Part shown: positions 6,923 through 15,987 of the stretch, piece after piece | Numbering within the stretch: position 1 is the stretch's first letter | Layout: each line of letters opens with the position of its first letter | Assembly (NCBI RefSeq): GCF_014194695.1 | Contig: NZ_JACIAH010000002.1 | Coordinates: forward strand, 433,626 to 497,625 | From: Rhizobium sp. BK399 | Lineage (GTDB): Bacteria; Pseudomonadota; Alphaproteobacteria; Rhizobiales; Rhizobiaceae | Direction of reading: 5' to 3' | DNA: 64,000 nucleotides | Translations under genes and position numbers: made by a program | The notes under the pieces: model-generated | What the model saw: the letters and a program-made list of their open reading frames with translations, nothing else | Database searches by the model: none | Told to the model about the DNA's origin: nothing

Positions 6923-9842
6923 AGTAGCCCGCCGAGCCTACCTCTTGCTCGTTCCTGCCCAGCCACATTTCCAACTTCTCCTGGAGCAACTCAGGGCTGA
7001 TCGGCTTCGACATGTAGTCATCCATGCCTGCCTCGATACAACGCTCGCGGTCGGCGTCCAGCGCATGCGCCGTGACCCCGATAATCGGCACGCGATGGCC
7101 ATTTCCGCGCTCTCTTTCGCGTATCGCGCGCGTCGCATCATGGCCGTTCATCACGGGCATCGAAACGTCCATCATGATGATTCGCGGCGAAAGGCGGCCC
7201 CAGACCTCCACGGCCTCCTGGCCGTTATTGACGACGAGAAAGCTGAGGCCGGTTTCCTGCAATATCTGCGTGAAGACAATCTGGTTCACTTCATTGTCTT
7301 CCGCGACCAGCACGTCGATAAACTCCGCCGGCGTTCTCTCTTCCGCCACAGGGCGCATCGTCGTAGCGATCTCCTGACCGTCAGCCAAAATAGCCGCCGC
7401 CGGGATCTTCTTCGTCCGGCTCGCACGCACGACGTCGACGAGCGTGTTCCGCATCACATTGGCCCGCGCTGGCTTCATCAGATAAGCTTGGCCGTTAAGG
7501 GCCGCGAACTCTTTCTCGGTACCGGAAATGTCCATCGAGGTCAGAAAGATGATCGGCAGACGTTCGAAGCGGCTGTCGGCACGTAGCTTTCGTGCGATCT
7601 CAGCGCCGTTCATACCGGGGATCTGGTAATCGAGCACGACCGCATCGATCTCGATGCCAAGCTCATCCGCCATATCGAGAACGGCAAATGCTCCTGGACC
7701 ATCTTCGGCAGCGGCGCCATCGAAACCCCAGAGAGCCAATTGCTCGGTCAATATCTGGCGATTGACAGTGTTGTCGTCGACGAGGAGGACTCGCGCGCCC
7801 CTGACATTCACAGGCAGGGGTTTGGGAGCCAGTTGCGCCGCAGCCACGACGAAAGGCAGGTTCACGGTAAAGACAGACCCCTCCCCTGGCTGACTGTCCA
7901 CCTCGAGATAGCCGCCGAACAGGTCCACCAGCCCCGCGGTGATCGCAAGTCCGAGTCCGGTTCCTTCGTGGCGTCGTGTCGAGGATGAATCGATCTGCGA
8001 GAACTTGTCGAAAATGGACTCCAGCTTATCGCGCGGAATACCGATGCCGGTATCCTCGATCCGAACACACGCCATGATTTCGTCTTCAGCGCCCGGTGTG
8101 AAGCCTACGTCCACCAGAACGTGGCCGCGCTCGGTGAATTTCACTGCGTTGCCGACGAGATTGGTGATGATCTGGCGGAACCGGCCCGCATCGCCAATCA
8201 CTGCGGAAGGCAAGTCGGGGGCCGCGCGAACCAACAGCTCGATGCTTTTTTCCGCGGCCGGCGACGACAGGAGGGTCGCGACGTCCTCGATCGCCTCGAC
8301 CAAATCGAACGTCGTGCGCCGGAGGGTCATCTGCCCCGCATCGATCTTCGAGAAGTCGAGAATATCATTGATGATCGTCACCAGCGCATTGCCCGATTTG
8401 ACGATGATGTCGACAAAGGTTTTCTGACGGGTATCGAGATCGGTCTTCGCCAGCAATTCAGCCATGCCGAGAACGCCGTTCATCGGCGTGCGGATTTCAT
8501 GGCTCATGTTGGCGAGGAACTCCGACTTGACGCGATCGGCGGCTTCAGCACGCGACAGCAGACGCTCGAGTTCGGCCTCGCGCTGCTTCGCTTCGGTGAC
8601 GTCGGTGAACAGTGCGATCCAATGCTGCCGCTCGCTGATGGTAGCGTCCAGGTTGACCCACCGCTCTCCGGCGATATGGAACGGTGTTGAGATCGGCTTC
8701 TTGGCGGCGATGTTGTCGCGCCAACCGGTCAGGATCTCGTCCTCCTGACCGTGGAAATCTCCTCGTTTGGCGCAGAACTGGAAGAGATCGATCCATCCCC
8801 GGCCAACGGCAAGGTATTCCGACGGAATGGCAAGGATGTCGCTGAGCGGGTTGCTGGCAAGCAGGATATTGCCGTCCTGAACAATCAACAACCCCTGCGA
8901 CATCGCCCTCGTCGCATCATCCATCAAGTCCCCGAGACGCGCGAGAGCCGCCCGCGTCTCATGGATTTCCTTCTCGTGCTGACGGACAGCAGTGACATCG
9001 GCATAGGACAGCAGCACGCGGCCGTTGGAAAGTCGGCGCCCCTCGAAGAGAACCCGCTTGCCATTGACCCAGCCGAGCTCCACCGGCTGCTCTTGTTCCG
9101 CAGCGACAAAATGTGCCTCGCGTCGGGCAAAAATCTGCTCCGGCGTCAGCCTGTCACCGTACCGTCCGAGCTGGTGGTTGCGACGGATGACGTCGATGAA
9201 GGCCCAGCCGTCGAATCGGTCGTCGCGCGGCAGATCCCAGACCTCGTAGAACTCGTCGTTGGCGTAGAGAACGTCGCGCGAGTCGTCGAGGATCATGACG
9301 CCGACAGGAAGAGCGCGGAGAATGCTTTGCAGGTCCTCGGTCAGAGCCTGGCTGCGTGCTACCTCGGATGCCAATGGTGTCGGAATGGCGATCGACGGGT
9401 CGCCATTGTTGCGTGGAACCTTCCTTTCGAAGATGCCTAGGACATAAACGCGGCCTTCAGACGGCGAGAAGCTCTCGATCCGCGCACGCCGGTGCTCGAC
9501 GCCGCCAGCGTCGAAACAAACAGCGCTTTCCTCGCTTGCGAAGACGAGAGCTCGCCTCTCCTTGTCCTCGCGAGCCTCCTCTTCCGGTATATCGATAAGT
9601 TCGCGGCTGCGGCGACCGATGAAATCGGAGATCGCCTTTCCGAAGAAGGACGCATAAGCCTCGTTGACTGCCACATAGCGCAGCTCGCTGTTCTTGACGT
9701 AGGCCGGGCAATCCAGATCCGCGATTCGGCGGCAGGCCAGTTCGAGAAGGTCCCCGTCCGCCGTCAACACTGTTCCCCGGTCAAGAGTGGCTTGTTCATC
9801 GAACGACAATAGACGCACCCTCTTTAACAACGCATTAACCAT
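6912..9842 (-). CDS. Hybrid sensor histidine kinase with PAS domains and two receiver domains
   Basis: The roughly 976-residue protein has no clear membrane segment, so a cytoplasmic sensor is likely. In order: a PAS region containing DCPAYVKNSELRYVAVNEAY, a second PAS with LPVGVMILDDSRDVLYANDEFYEVW, a third PAS-like region, the dimerisation box with phospho-accepting His near residue 448 (SHEIRTPMNGVLGMAELL), an ATPase domain (NAVKFT, DTGIGI, GTGLGL), then two receivers (VLLVDDNTVNRQIL with VVLDYQIPGMNG, and VLVAEDNEVNQIVF with IIMMDVSMPVMNG and the conserved Lys in MSKPIS). The start at 9842 (MVNALLKRVRLL) is chosen by family-like sequence; a longer frame begins at 9881. No cognate regulator gene lies adjacent, so its output is unknown. 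Confidence 0.9.
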   Translation of the reverse strand: MVNALLKRVRLLSFDEQATLDRGTVLTADGDLLELACRRIADLDCPAYVKNSELRYVAVNEAYASFFGKAISDFIGRRSRELIDIPEEEAREDKERRALVFASEESAVCFDAGGVEHRRARIESFSPSEGRVYVLGIFERKVPRNNGDPSIAIPTPLASEVARSQALTEDLQSILRALPVGVMILDDSRDVLYANDEFYEVWDLPRDDRFDGWAFIDVIRRNHQLGRYGDRLTPEQIFARREAHFVAAEQEQPVELGWVNGKRVLFEGRRLSNGRVLLSYADVTAVRQHEKEIHETRAALARLGDLMDDATRAMSQGLLIVQDGNILLASNPLSDILAIPSEYLAVGRGWIDLFQFCAKRGDFHGQEDEILTGWRDNIAAKKPISTPFHIAGERWVNLDATISERQHWIALFTDVTEAKQREAELERLLSRAEAADRVKSEFLANMSHEIRTPMNGVLGMAELLAKTDLDTRQKTFVDIIVKSGNALVTIINDILDFSKIDAGQMTLRRTTFDLVEAIEDVATLLSSPAAEKSIELLVRAAPDLPSAVIGDAGRFRQIITNLVGNAVKFTERGHVLVDVGFTPGAEDEIMACVRIEDTGIGIPRDKLESIFDKFSQIDSSSTRRHEGTGLGLAITAGLVDLFGGYLEVDSQPGEGSVFTVNLPFVVAAAQLAPKPLPVNVRGARVLLVDDNTVNRQILTEQLALWGFDGAAAEDGPGAFAVLDMADELGIEIDAVVLDYQIPGMNGAEIARKLRADSRFERLPIIFLTSMDISGTEKEFAALNGQAYLMKPARANVMRNTLVDVVRASRTKKIPAAAILADGQEIATTMRPVAEERTPAEFIDVLVAEDNEVNQIVFTQILQETGLSFLVVNNGQEAVEVWGRLSPRIIMMDVSMPVMNGHDATRAIRERERGNGHRVPIIGVTAHALDADRERCIEAGMDDYMSKPISPELLQEKLEMWLGRNEQEVGSAGYSRI

Positions 9843-10053
9843 GATTCCCCGGCGGCGGAGAATAGGTCGCAAGTTTTCCAAACCCGGTCATCGATCGCCA
9901 TCGTCCGCCGATGCGGACGGGGCAAGCAAACATCTCGGAACTGTGGTATAGTTTCACTCGTTTCTACGAGGAACTCGTTCAGTTGGCCCGTATACCCGAA
10001 CGGTTTCGCCTGACGGCTTCGAGAATAGGCTTCGTCTACGAAAGGAGACGATC

Positions 10054-10464
10054 ATGTCCGTACTTCATAAAAGCATGGCGGCGGGCTTCATGGCATTGAC
10101 CCTGGCGAGTGCGCCCGTCATCCCGGCAGCGCCTGCAAACGCCAACAGCGACTTCTGGGGCGGCGTCGCCGCTGGAGCCGTCGGCGGCATCCTGTTGTCG
10201 CAGGTCGCCAGGCCCTATCCGTATTACGGCTACGGCCACCCCGGCCCCTACTATGGCGGCGGCTACTACAGACCCTACTATCGGCCTAACTACGCGTACG
10301 GGGCATACTATGGATACAGGCCTTACTATCGCCCGTACTATAGGCCTTACTACAGAAGCTATTACCGGCCCTACTACTCGAACTCCTACTACGCGCCGCG
10401 CTGCCATATAGAATGGCGTCGCAGCGGCTGGGGCGAAGCCTACAGGACAAGGGTCTGCTACTGA
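10054..10464 (+). CDS. Small exported Tyr/Pro/Gly-rich protein
   Basis: This 136-residue protein begins with a Sec signal peptide (about residues 1-31, cleavage near ANA|NS), then a hydrophobic glycine-rich stretch FWGGVAAGAVGGILLSQ, then a low-complexity region made of YRPYY and YYGYR units, and ends CHIEWRRSGWGEAYRTRVCY with two Cys. It has a strong ribosome site (AAAGGAG) 8 nt before ATG. The tail resembles small periplasmic or surface proteins found in rhizobia, but I do not recognise a named family. The gene stands alone and ends in a clear terminator. A surface or periplasmic structural role is only a guess. Confidence 0.75.
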   Translation: MSVLHKSMAAGFMALTLASAPVIPAAPANANSDFWGGVAAGAVGGILLSQVARPYPYYGYGHPGPYYGGGYYRPYYRPNYAYGAYYGYRPYYRPYYRPYYRSYYRPYYSNSYYAPRCHIEWRRSGWGEAYRTRVCY

Positions 10465-10479
10465 CATCCGCACTGGGCT

Positions 10480-10501
10480 GGGGGCGTCACCGCCCCCTTT
10501 T
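10480..10501 (+). terminator. Rho-independent terminator of the Tyr-rich protein gene
   Basis: GGGGGCG pairs with CGCCCCC over a TCAC loop (7-bp stem) and is followed by TTTT, 15 nt after the stop codon. Confidence 0.85.
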
Positions 10502-10796
10502 GCCGATGATCCATCAGTAGGTCCCCTTGACTTTTCCCCTGAACTAGACCAAATGCAGGCCAGCTTTCACCTTCCGGCCGCCGCGTGAGCGTGCCCCTGC
10601 CAGTAAATAGGATGCAGGAAGAAGGGCAAAAGCGCATTTCGAATAGACCGCACCCCAAGACGCGGCAGAAGCGCTGGAAAGCTTTTTCCAACAAGACAAG
10701 TTCCCACTTCACGCGGGGTTCTTGACGCCAGAATGACACCGGGCCGCATTTTGCGACCCGGCCGATTTTTTTGGCGCGCCCTAAAAAGGTTATGAC
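10502..10796. other. Intergenic region upstream of rhlE
   Basis: This non-coding stretch precedes the DEAD-box helicase gene. A long 5' leader is plausible, as is common for cold- or autoregulated RNA helicase genes, but I see no supported small gene in it. The AAAAAGG at 10783-10789 serves as ribosome site for the TTG start. Confidence 0.4.
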
Positions 10797-12479
10797 TTGA
10801 CCAATTTTGAATCGCTTGGCATCTCCAAGCCGATCGTCGCCACACTTTTCCAGCTCGGCATCGAAACGCCGACCCCCATTCAGGAAAAGGCGATCCCGCT
10901 TCTACTCGAAGGCCGCGACCTTATCGGCCTTGCCCAGACCGGCACCGGCAAGACGGCCGCCTTCGGTCTGCCGATTATCGAAAAGATCATCCCTGAAGAG
11001 CGGCGTCCGGACAACCGGACAACCCGTACGCTGATCCTCGCCCCGACCCGCGAACTGGTGAACCAGATCGCCCAGAACCTGAAGAACTTCCTGCGCAAAT
11101 CGCACCTGCGCATCAACGTCGTTGTCGGCGGCGTATCGATCAACAAGCAGCAGCTGCAGCTTGAAAAGGGCACCGACATCCTCGTTGCCACGCCCGGCCG
11201 CCTGCTTGACCTCGTCGCCCGCCGCGCCATCGGCCTCACCGCCGTACGCTACCTCGTTCTCGACGAGGCCGACCAGATGCTCGACCTCGGCTTCGTGCAC
11301 GACCTGCGCAAGATCGCCAAGATGGTGCCGAAGAAGCGCCAGACGATGCTGTTTTCGGCAACCATGCCGAAGTCGATCGCCGACCTCGCCGGCGAATACC
11401 TGACGGACCCGGTCACCGTCGAAGTGACGCCTCCGGGCAAGGCGGCCGACAAGGTCGAGCAGTATGTTCACTTCGTCAACGGCAAGAACGACAAGACGGA
11501 CCTCCTGAAGAAGTCGCTCACCGAGAACCCTGACGGACGCGCCATCGTCTTCCTGCGCACCAAGCATGGCGCCGAGAAGCTGATGAAGCATCTCGACCAC
11601 GTCGGCTATTCCGTGACGTCTATCCATGGCAACAAGAGCCAGGGCCAGCGCGAGCGCGCCCTCAAGGCCTTCCGCGACGGCGACGTCAAGACGCTGATCG
11701 CGACCGACGTCGCGGCCCGCGGCATCGACATCCCGGCCGTCAGCCACGTCTACAACTACGACCTGCCTGAGGTTCCGGACGCCTATGTCCACCGCATCGG
11801 CCGTACCGCCCGCGCCGGCCGCGACGGTATCGCGATCGCCTTCTGCGCACCGGATGAAACCCGCCTCCTGCGGGATATCGAACGCCTGATGAACATCAAC
11901 ATCGCGGTCGCAAGCGGTGACGCGCCTGCCAACATGAACGCGGCTCCCCGCCGCGGCAACGGCAACGGTGGCAACCGCGGCCAGGGTCGTGGTGGTGAAA
12001 ACCGTGGCGGTGAGCGTCGTGGCGGCGAAGGCCGTGGCGAAGGCCATCGTGCAGGTGGCCGCCCGGAGCGTCGTCCGCGCCCTGAAGCTGGCGACGAAGT
12101 CCGCGCCAACAATGAGGAGCGCCGCGAGCGTCGTCCCCGTCCCGAGCGCCAGACCCAGCGCAACGAAGACTTCCGCGGCCAGCGCCGTGGCGAGGCTACG
12201 CCGATGACGTCCGGCCCCGACAACGATCTGGCGGCAACGTCGGACTTCCGTCCGGCCCGCAAGCCGCAGCGCCCGCAGCATGGCAACCATGCCAACGGCG
12301 AGAACCGTCATCACCCCGGCGGTGGCGCCCGCAATGCGCACGGTCGCCCGGCCCGCAAGCACGGCGAAGATCGTGGTGCGCAGGCTCACGGTGGCGGCGA
12401 GCGTCGCGAAGGCAATGGCGGCAACCGTCGCGGCGGTCCGTCGCGCGGTGGCAACGGCCAGCGTCGCGAACGCGCCTAA
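10797..12479 (+). CDS. rhlE: DEAD-box ATP-dependent RNA helicase, RhlE type
   Basis: The 560-residue helicase unwinds RNA duplexes, probably in RNA decay or ribosome assembly in the cytoplasm. All motifs are present: the Q motif region TPTPIQEKAIP, AQTGTGKTAAF (I), PTRELVNQI (Ia), DEADQMLD (II), SATMP (III), and HRIGRTARAGR (VI). After about residue 380 comes a long Arg/Gly/Asn-rich tail with GNGNGGNRG and GGERRGGEGRG tracts, an RNA-binding extension. The start is TTG at 10797 with AAGG 7 nt upstream; an ATG five bases before it is out of frame and immediately stopped. A perfect terminator follows. Confidence 0.93.
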   Translation: MTNFESLGISKPIVATLFQLGIETPTPIQEKAIPLLLEGRDLIGLAQTGTGKTAAFGLPIIEKIIPEERRPDNRTTRTLILAPTRELVNQIAQNLKNFLRKSHLRINVVVGGVSINKQQLQLEKGTDILVATPGRLLDLVARRAIGLTAVRYLVLDEADQMLDLGFVHDLRKIAKMVPKKRQTMLFSATMPKSIADLAGEYLTDPVTVEVTPPGKAADKVEQYVHFVNGKNDKTDLLKKSLTENPDGRAIVFLRTKHGAEKLMKHLDHVGYSVTSIHGNKSQGQRERALKAFRDGDVKTLIATDVAARGIDIPAVSHVYNYDLPEVPDAYVHRIGRTARAGRDGIAIAFCAPDETRLLRDIERLMNINIAVASGDAPANMNAAPRRGNGNGGNRGQGRGGENRGGERRGGEGRGEGHRAGGRPERRPRPEAGDEVRANNEERRERRPRPERQTQRNEDFRGQRRGEATPMTSGPDNDLAATSDFRPARKPQRPQHGNHANGENRHHPGGGARNAHGRPARKHGEDRGAQAHGGGERREGNGGNRRGGPSRGGNGQRRERA

Positions 12480-12487
12480 TTCTAAAG

Positions 12488-12513
12488 AAAGGGCGGGAGA
12501 AATCCCGCCCTTT
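12488..12513 (+). terminator. Terminator of rhlE
   Basis: An 11-bp perfect stem, AAAGGGCGGGA against TCCCGCCCTTT, closes a GAAA tetraloop and starts 9 nt after the stop codon. Confidence 0.9.
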
Positions 12514-12672
12514 GCAATACGCGTCTCACGGCGCCAAAGCGATCTCACAATCCTGCCTTGTGGCAATCGGCCCGCTGCATTAGCATGTTGGTGCTGCTGT
12601 AGGGCGCGTCGGCTTCGGGCCGGAGGGGCATTGCCCGCCTACGTACGACAAAGTCAAACGTAGGCCGCGCCC

Positions 12673-13314
12673 ATGCCAAATATCGAAAACCTCAGAAAAC
12701 AAGCCAAGTCGTACCTGCGATGGCATCGCGAACGCTACTATCCCGTTGCGGCCCAGATCAGGTGGATCCTGCCGAGATATCGGGATCAAAGCGATCGAGA
12801 GATATTGGACGCCGACTTCAAGCTCAGCGACGCACAGGAGCTTGTTGCCCGAAAGCATGGCTTTGCGGATTGGCCCGCACTGATCAAAGGGATCGAAACC
12901 GTGACGAAATCGACAGCATCGGACAACAGACGTCCGTTCGTCCTCTCCGCGGAGCCGCAACTCTTCGTCTCTGATATCAACGTTTCATGCCAGTTCTATG
13001 TTCGGAAACTGGGTTTTGAAGTGGCGTTCCAATACGGAGAGCCGCCATTTTATGCCCAGGTGTTTCGCGACGGCGCACGCCTGAACCTGCGAAAGGTCGG
13101 CGCGCCTGTCTTCGACACCGGCTTCAGAGCGCGAGAAGTCGACGCCCTCTCTGCAACGTTGACCGTCGATGATCCGAAGCAGTTGTTCTTGGAATATCAG
13201 GCTGCCGGCGCCCCATTCCATCAGCCTCTGCGGGCCGAGCCATGGGGCGCCCGCACCTTCATCGTGCAGGACCCCGATGGAAACCTTATCGCCTTTTCAG
13301 GCGAGGCTACCTAG
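12673..13314 (+). CDS. VOC (glyoxalase-like) protein with N-terminal helical domain
   Basis: The 213-residue protein has two parts. Residues 1-80 (NIENLRKQAKSYLRWHRERYY, LSDAQELVARKHGFADWPALI) match a helical module seen in front of ankyrin or VOC domains in many soil bacteria. Residues 95-213 form a vicinal-oxygen-chelate domain: ISCQFYVRKLGFEV-like start (INVSCQFYVRKLGFEVAFQY) and the end WGARTFIVQDPDGNLIAF. The metal-ligand residues of glyoxalase I are not all evident, so the activity (glyoxalase, bleomycin-type resistance or dioxygenase) cannot be assigned. Its last 4 nt overlap the end of the convergent EamA gene. Confidence 0.78.
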   Translation: MPNIENLRKQAKSYLRWHRERYYPVAAQIRWILPRYRDQSDREILDADFKLSDAQELVARKHGFADWPALIKGIETVTKSTASDNRRPFVLSAEPQLFVSDINVSCQFYVRKLGFEVAFQYGEPPFYAQVFRDGARLNLRKVGAPVFDTGFRAREVDALSATLTVDDPKQLFLEYQAAGAPFHQPLRAEPWGARTFIVQDPDGNLIAFSGEAT

Positions 13315-14222
13315 GCCCGCTGCAGCTCGGTCGTATCTTGTGGAGCGACCTTCGCTGGTCGGTTAGTCAAATAGACGCCCGTCACGACGACGATGGTGCC
13401 GAGGATCAGCGGAAGCGTCAGCGGCTCACCGAAGGCAATGAAGGCCTCGAGCGCCACCGTCGGCGGCATCAGATAGATGAGCGATGCCGCCCGCGACACC
13501 TGACCGCGGCGGATGAGATAGAGTAGCAGCCCAACGCCGCCCATCGACAGCCCGAAGACCGACCAGGTGAGCGCCGCGATGGCCTGTGCCGATCCGTCGA
13601 AATGCATGCGCTCGAATGTAAGCATCAGCGGCAACGTGACGATCAGCGCACCGACATATTGCAGCGTGGCGATCGGCAGGAGGTTGCCGGTCTGCAAATG
13701 CTTCTTCTGATAAAGCGTCCCGTAGGTGACGGAGCCCATGGCCATAAGGTTGATTGCCAACGGCACGGCGGCATGCGCCAGATCGGCCGTCGCCGGATCG
13801 AGGAGCTTCGGCGATATCGCAATCGCGATGCCGAGGAAACCAAGCACTAGCCCTGCCTTCTGGATTCCCTGCAACCGCTCGCCGACGAGCAGCGGTGCAG
13901 CCATCGCCGTCAACAGCGGCTGCAGCGCCGCGATAATGCCCGATATGCCGGCCGGCACGCCGTTGGCAATCGCCCACCAGAGGCCAGCCAGATAGAAGCC
14001 GTGCAGGAAAAGGCCCGAGTAGACCGCCCTAAAGGCGACCGCCCTGCCCGGCCATGCAGCACGCATGACAAGGCAAAGCCCCAGGAATGCCAGCCCCGAC
14101 AGCGCATAGCGTACGGCAAGAAAGGTGAAGGGCTCCGAATGGATAGCAGCATATTTCGCCACGACCCAGCCGGTCGACCAGAGCAGGACAAAGATGGCGG
14201 GAGCGAAGCGATCGAGCGACAT
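13311..14222 (-). CDS. EamA/DMT-family transporter
   Basis: The 303-residue integral membrane protein has about ten hydrophobic segments arranged as two EamA repeats. Segments run from FAPAIFVLLWSTGWVVAKYA at the N-terminus to LPLILGTIVVVTGVYLTNRP at the C-terminus. Each repeat ends with the typical ERLQGIQ / GEPLTLPLILG junction. The family exports amino acids, nucleosides or drugs; the substrate is not predictable here. The start at 14222 (MSLDRFAPAIF) is chosen because the first transmembrane helix follows directly; the 66-codon upstream extension is polar and unlike the family. Confidence 0.85.
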   Translation of the reverse strand: MSLDRFAPAIFVLLWSTGWVVAKYAAIHSEPFTFLAVRYALSGLAFLGLCLVMRAAWPGRAVAFRAVYSGLFLHGFYLAGLWWAIANGVPAGISGIIAALQPLLTAMAAPLLVGERLQGIQKAGLVLGFLGIAIAISPKLLDPATADLAHAAVPLAINLMAMGSVTYGTLYQKKHLQTGNLLPIATLQYVGALIVTLPLMLTFERMHFDGSAQAIAALTWSVFGLSMGGVGLLLYLIRRGQVSRAASLIYLMPPTVALEAFIAFGEPLTLPLILGTIVVVTGVYLTNRPAKVAPQDTTELQRA

Positions 14223-14577
14223 GACGTGACCCTGGGGCAATGGATTGCGACGCTGATAGCCGGCCGATGGCCCTTCGTCAAAAGCGAAGCGTTGATGCTT
14301 ACCTGAAGTTTCGTTGATCGTCGGGCAGTCAGCCGCTGAGCGGGCGCGGGCCGAAAATGAATCGAACGCCGATCTGAAAATAGCCAGATGCTTACATTTT
14401 GAGCGACTGCCGGGCACCAATGGCGGCGGGACCTAGGTGCGACTTCCGTAAATGCCCAGTTTTTCGACTCTTTTTATCGCTTCCGAGGATTTTACGAATC
14501 TCACCTTCAAACTGTGCATGGTTCTTGCATTGCCATTTGCGTTGTATTCAAATGAAGAAAAAAGGGGAGCCACACCT
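14223..14577. other. Divergent intergenic region, EamA gene / ATP-grasp operon
   Basis: The 355 bases must hold the promoters of the leftward transporter and the rightward three-gene operon. An open frame extends the ATP-grasp gene back to 14452 but is AT-richer and lacks a ribosome site. GGGGAG at 14564-14569 serves the TTG start. I see no other gene or repeat. Confidence 0.4.
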
Positions 14578-15987
14578 TTGGCATTTGATGAAATGATCAC
14601 CGGGGGCGAAAGTCCGCGAGAGCCATATGAAAAATACTTTGAGTGGTACAGTAACCAAGATCGGGCGCATCTGATCGCCAAGAGCCGGGACGCGGAGAAC
14701 ATCTTCCGAAAGACCGGCATTACCTTCGCTGTCTACGGACACGCAGACTCCTCCGAAAAGCTCATTCCGTTCGACATCATCCCCCGTATCATTTCCGGTC
14801 GCGAATGGCGCAAACTCGCCCAGGGCATCGAGCAGCGCGTGATCGCCCTCAACGCCTTCCTCGATGACATCTACCACAAGCAGGAAATCATCCGCGCCGG
14901 CCGTATTCCGCGCGGACTGATCGAGAGGAACGATGCCTTCCTGCCCGAGATGATCGGCTTCCGGCCGCCGGGCGGCGTTTACACCCACATCGTCGGCACC
15001 GATATCGTGCGCACCGGCGAGGATGAATTCTATGTGCTGGAAGACAATGCCCGCACCCCGTCCGGCGTCAGCTACATGCTGGAAAACCGGGAAACGATGA
15101 TGCAGATGTTTCCGGACCTGTTTCATGCCAACAAGGTCCGGCCGGTCGAGGACTATCCCTATCTGCTGCGCCAGAGCCTGGCATCGCTTGCGCCTCCTGG
15201 CTGCAAGGGCAAGCCGCGCGTCGCTGTCCTGACGCCCGGCATCTACAACTCCGCCTATTACGAGCACTCGTTCCTGGCTGACACAATGGGAGTCGAGCTT
15301 GTCGAAGGCTCGGATCTGCGTGTCATCGACGGGAAGGTCAAGATGCGCACGACGCGCGGCTACGAGGCGATCGACGTGCTCTACCGCCGGGTCGACGACG
15401 ACTTCCTCGACCCCCTCACCTTCCGGCCGGATTCAGCGCTCGGCATTCCCGGCATCATGGACGTCTATCGTTCCGGCAACATCACCATCGCCAATGCGCC
15501 GGGCACCGGCATATCGGACGACAAGGCGATCTACTCCTATATGCCGGAGATCGTTGAGTTCTATACCGGACGCAAGCCGATCCTCGAAAACGTCCCGACC
15601 TGGCGCTGCTCCGAACCGCAAAGCCTTAAGTACGTGCTCGAGCACCTCGAGGAACTGGTGGTCAAGGAAGTCCATGGTTCCGGCGGCTACGGCATGCTGG
15701 TCGGCCCAACGGCGACCAAAAAGGAACGCGCCGATTTTGCCGAGAAGCTGAAGGCCAAGCCCGCCAACTATATCGCGCAGCCGACGCTTTCGCTCTCGAC
15801 CGTGCCCATTCTCGTCAACAAGGGAATTGCGCCGCGCCACGTGGACCTGCGCCCCTATGTTCTCGTCTCCGACAAAGTGCAGATCATCCCCGGCGGATTG
15901 ACACGCGTGGCCCTGAAAGAGGGTTCGCTGGTTGTCAATTCCAGCCAGGGCGGCGGCACGAAAGATACCTGGGTATTGGAGGACTGA
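14578..15987 (+). CDS. Circularly permuted ATP-grasp protein (DUF404/DUF407)
   Basis: The 469-residue protein is a circularly permuted ATP-grasp type 2 enzyme, a family predicted to form amide or peptide bonds at the expense of ATP. Visible signatures: EPYEKYFEWYS near the N-terminus, GFRPPGGVYTHIVGTDIVRTGEDEFYVLEDNARTPSGVSY with its E-D-N metal-binding triad, then ELVVKEVHGSGGYGMLVGP, and the end RVALKEGSLVVNSSQGGGTKDTW. I prefer the TTG start at 14578 (LAFDEMITGGES), which has GGGGAG 8 nt upstream and gives the family length. It overlaps the next gene (TGATG), so the two are translationally coupled. Confidence 0.88.
   Translation: MAFDEMITGGESPREPYEKYFEWYSNQDRAHLIAKSRDAENIFRKTGITFAVYGHADSSEKLIPFDIIPRIISGREWRKLAQGIEQRVIALNAFLDDIYHKQEIIRAGRIPRGLIERNDAFLPEMIGFRPPGGVYTHIVGTDIVRTGEDEFYVLEDNARTPSGVSYMLENRETMMQMFPDLFHANKVRPVEDYPYLLRQSLASLAPPGCKGKPRVAVLTPGIYNSAYYEHSFLADTMGVELVEGSDLRVIDGKVKMRTTRGYEAIDVLYRRVDDDFLDPLTFRPDSALGIPGIMDVYRSGNITIANAPGTGISDDKAIYSYMPEIVEFYTGRKPILENVPTWRCSEPQSLKYVLEHLEELVVKEVHGSGGYGMLVGPTATKKERADFAEKLKAKPANYIAQPTLSLSTVPILVNKGIAPRHVDLRPYVLVSDKVQIIPGGLTRVALKEGSLVVNSSQGGGTKDTWVLED

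Noticed and set aside
12001..12480. Repetitive Arg/Gly codons in the rhlE tail as a tandem repeat
   Set aside because: The units are irregular in length and sequence; it is a low-complexity RNA-binding tail, not a DNA repeat array.
10902..12566. 554-codon frame antisense to rhlE
   Set aside because: Its sequence is a mirror of a high-GC coding region, rich in Ala/Val/Arg, with no family resemblance, while the plus strand has every DEAD-box motif.
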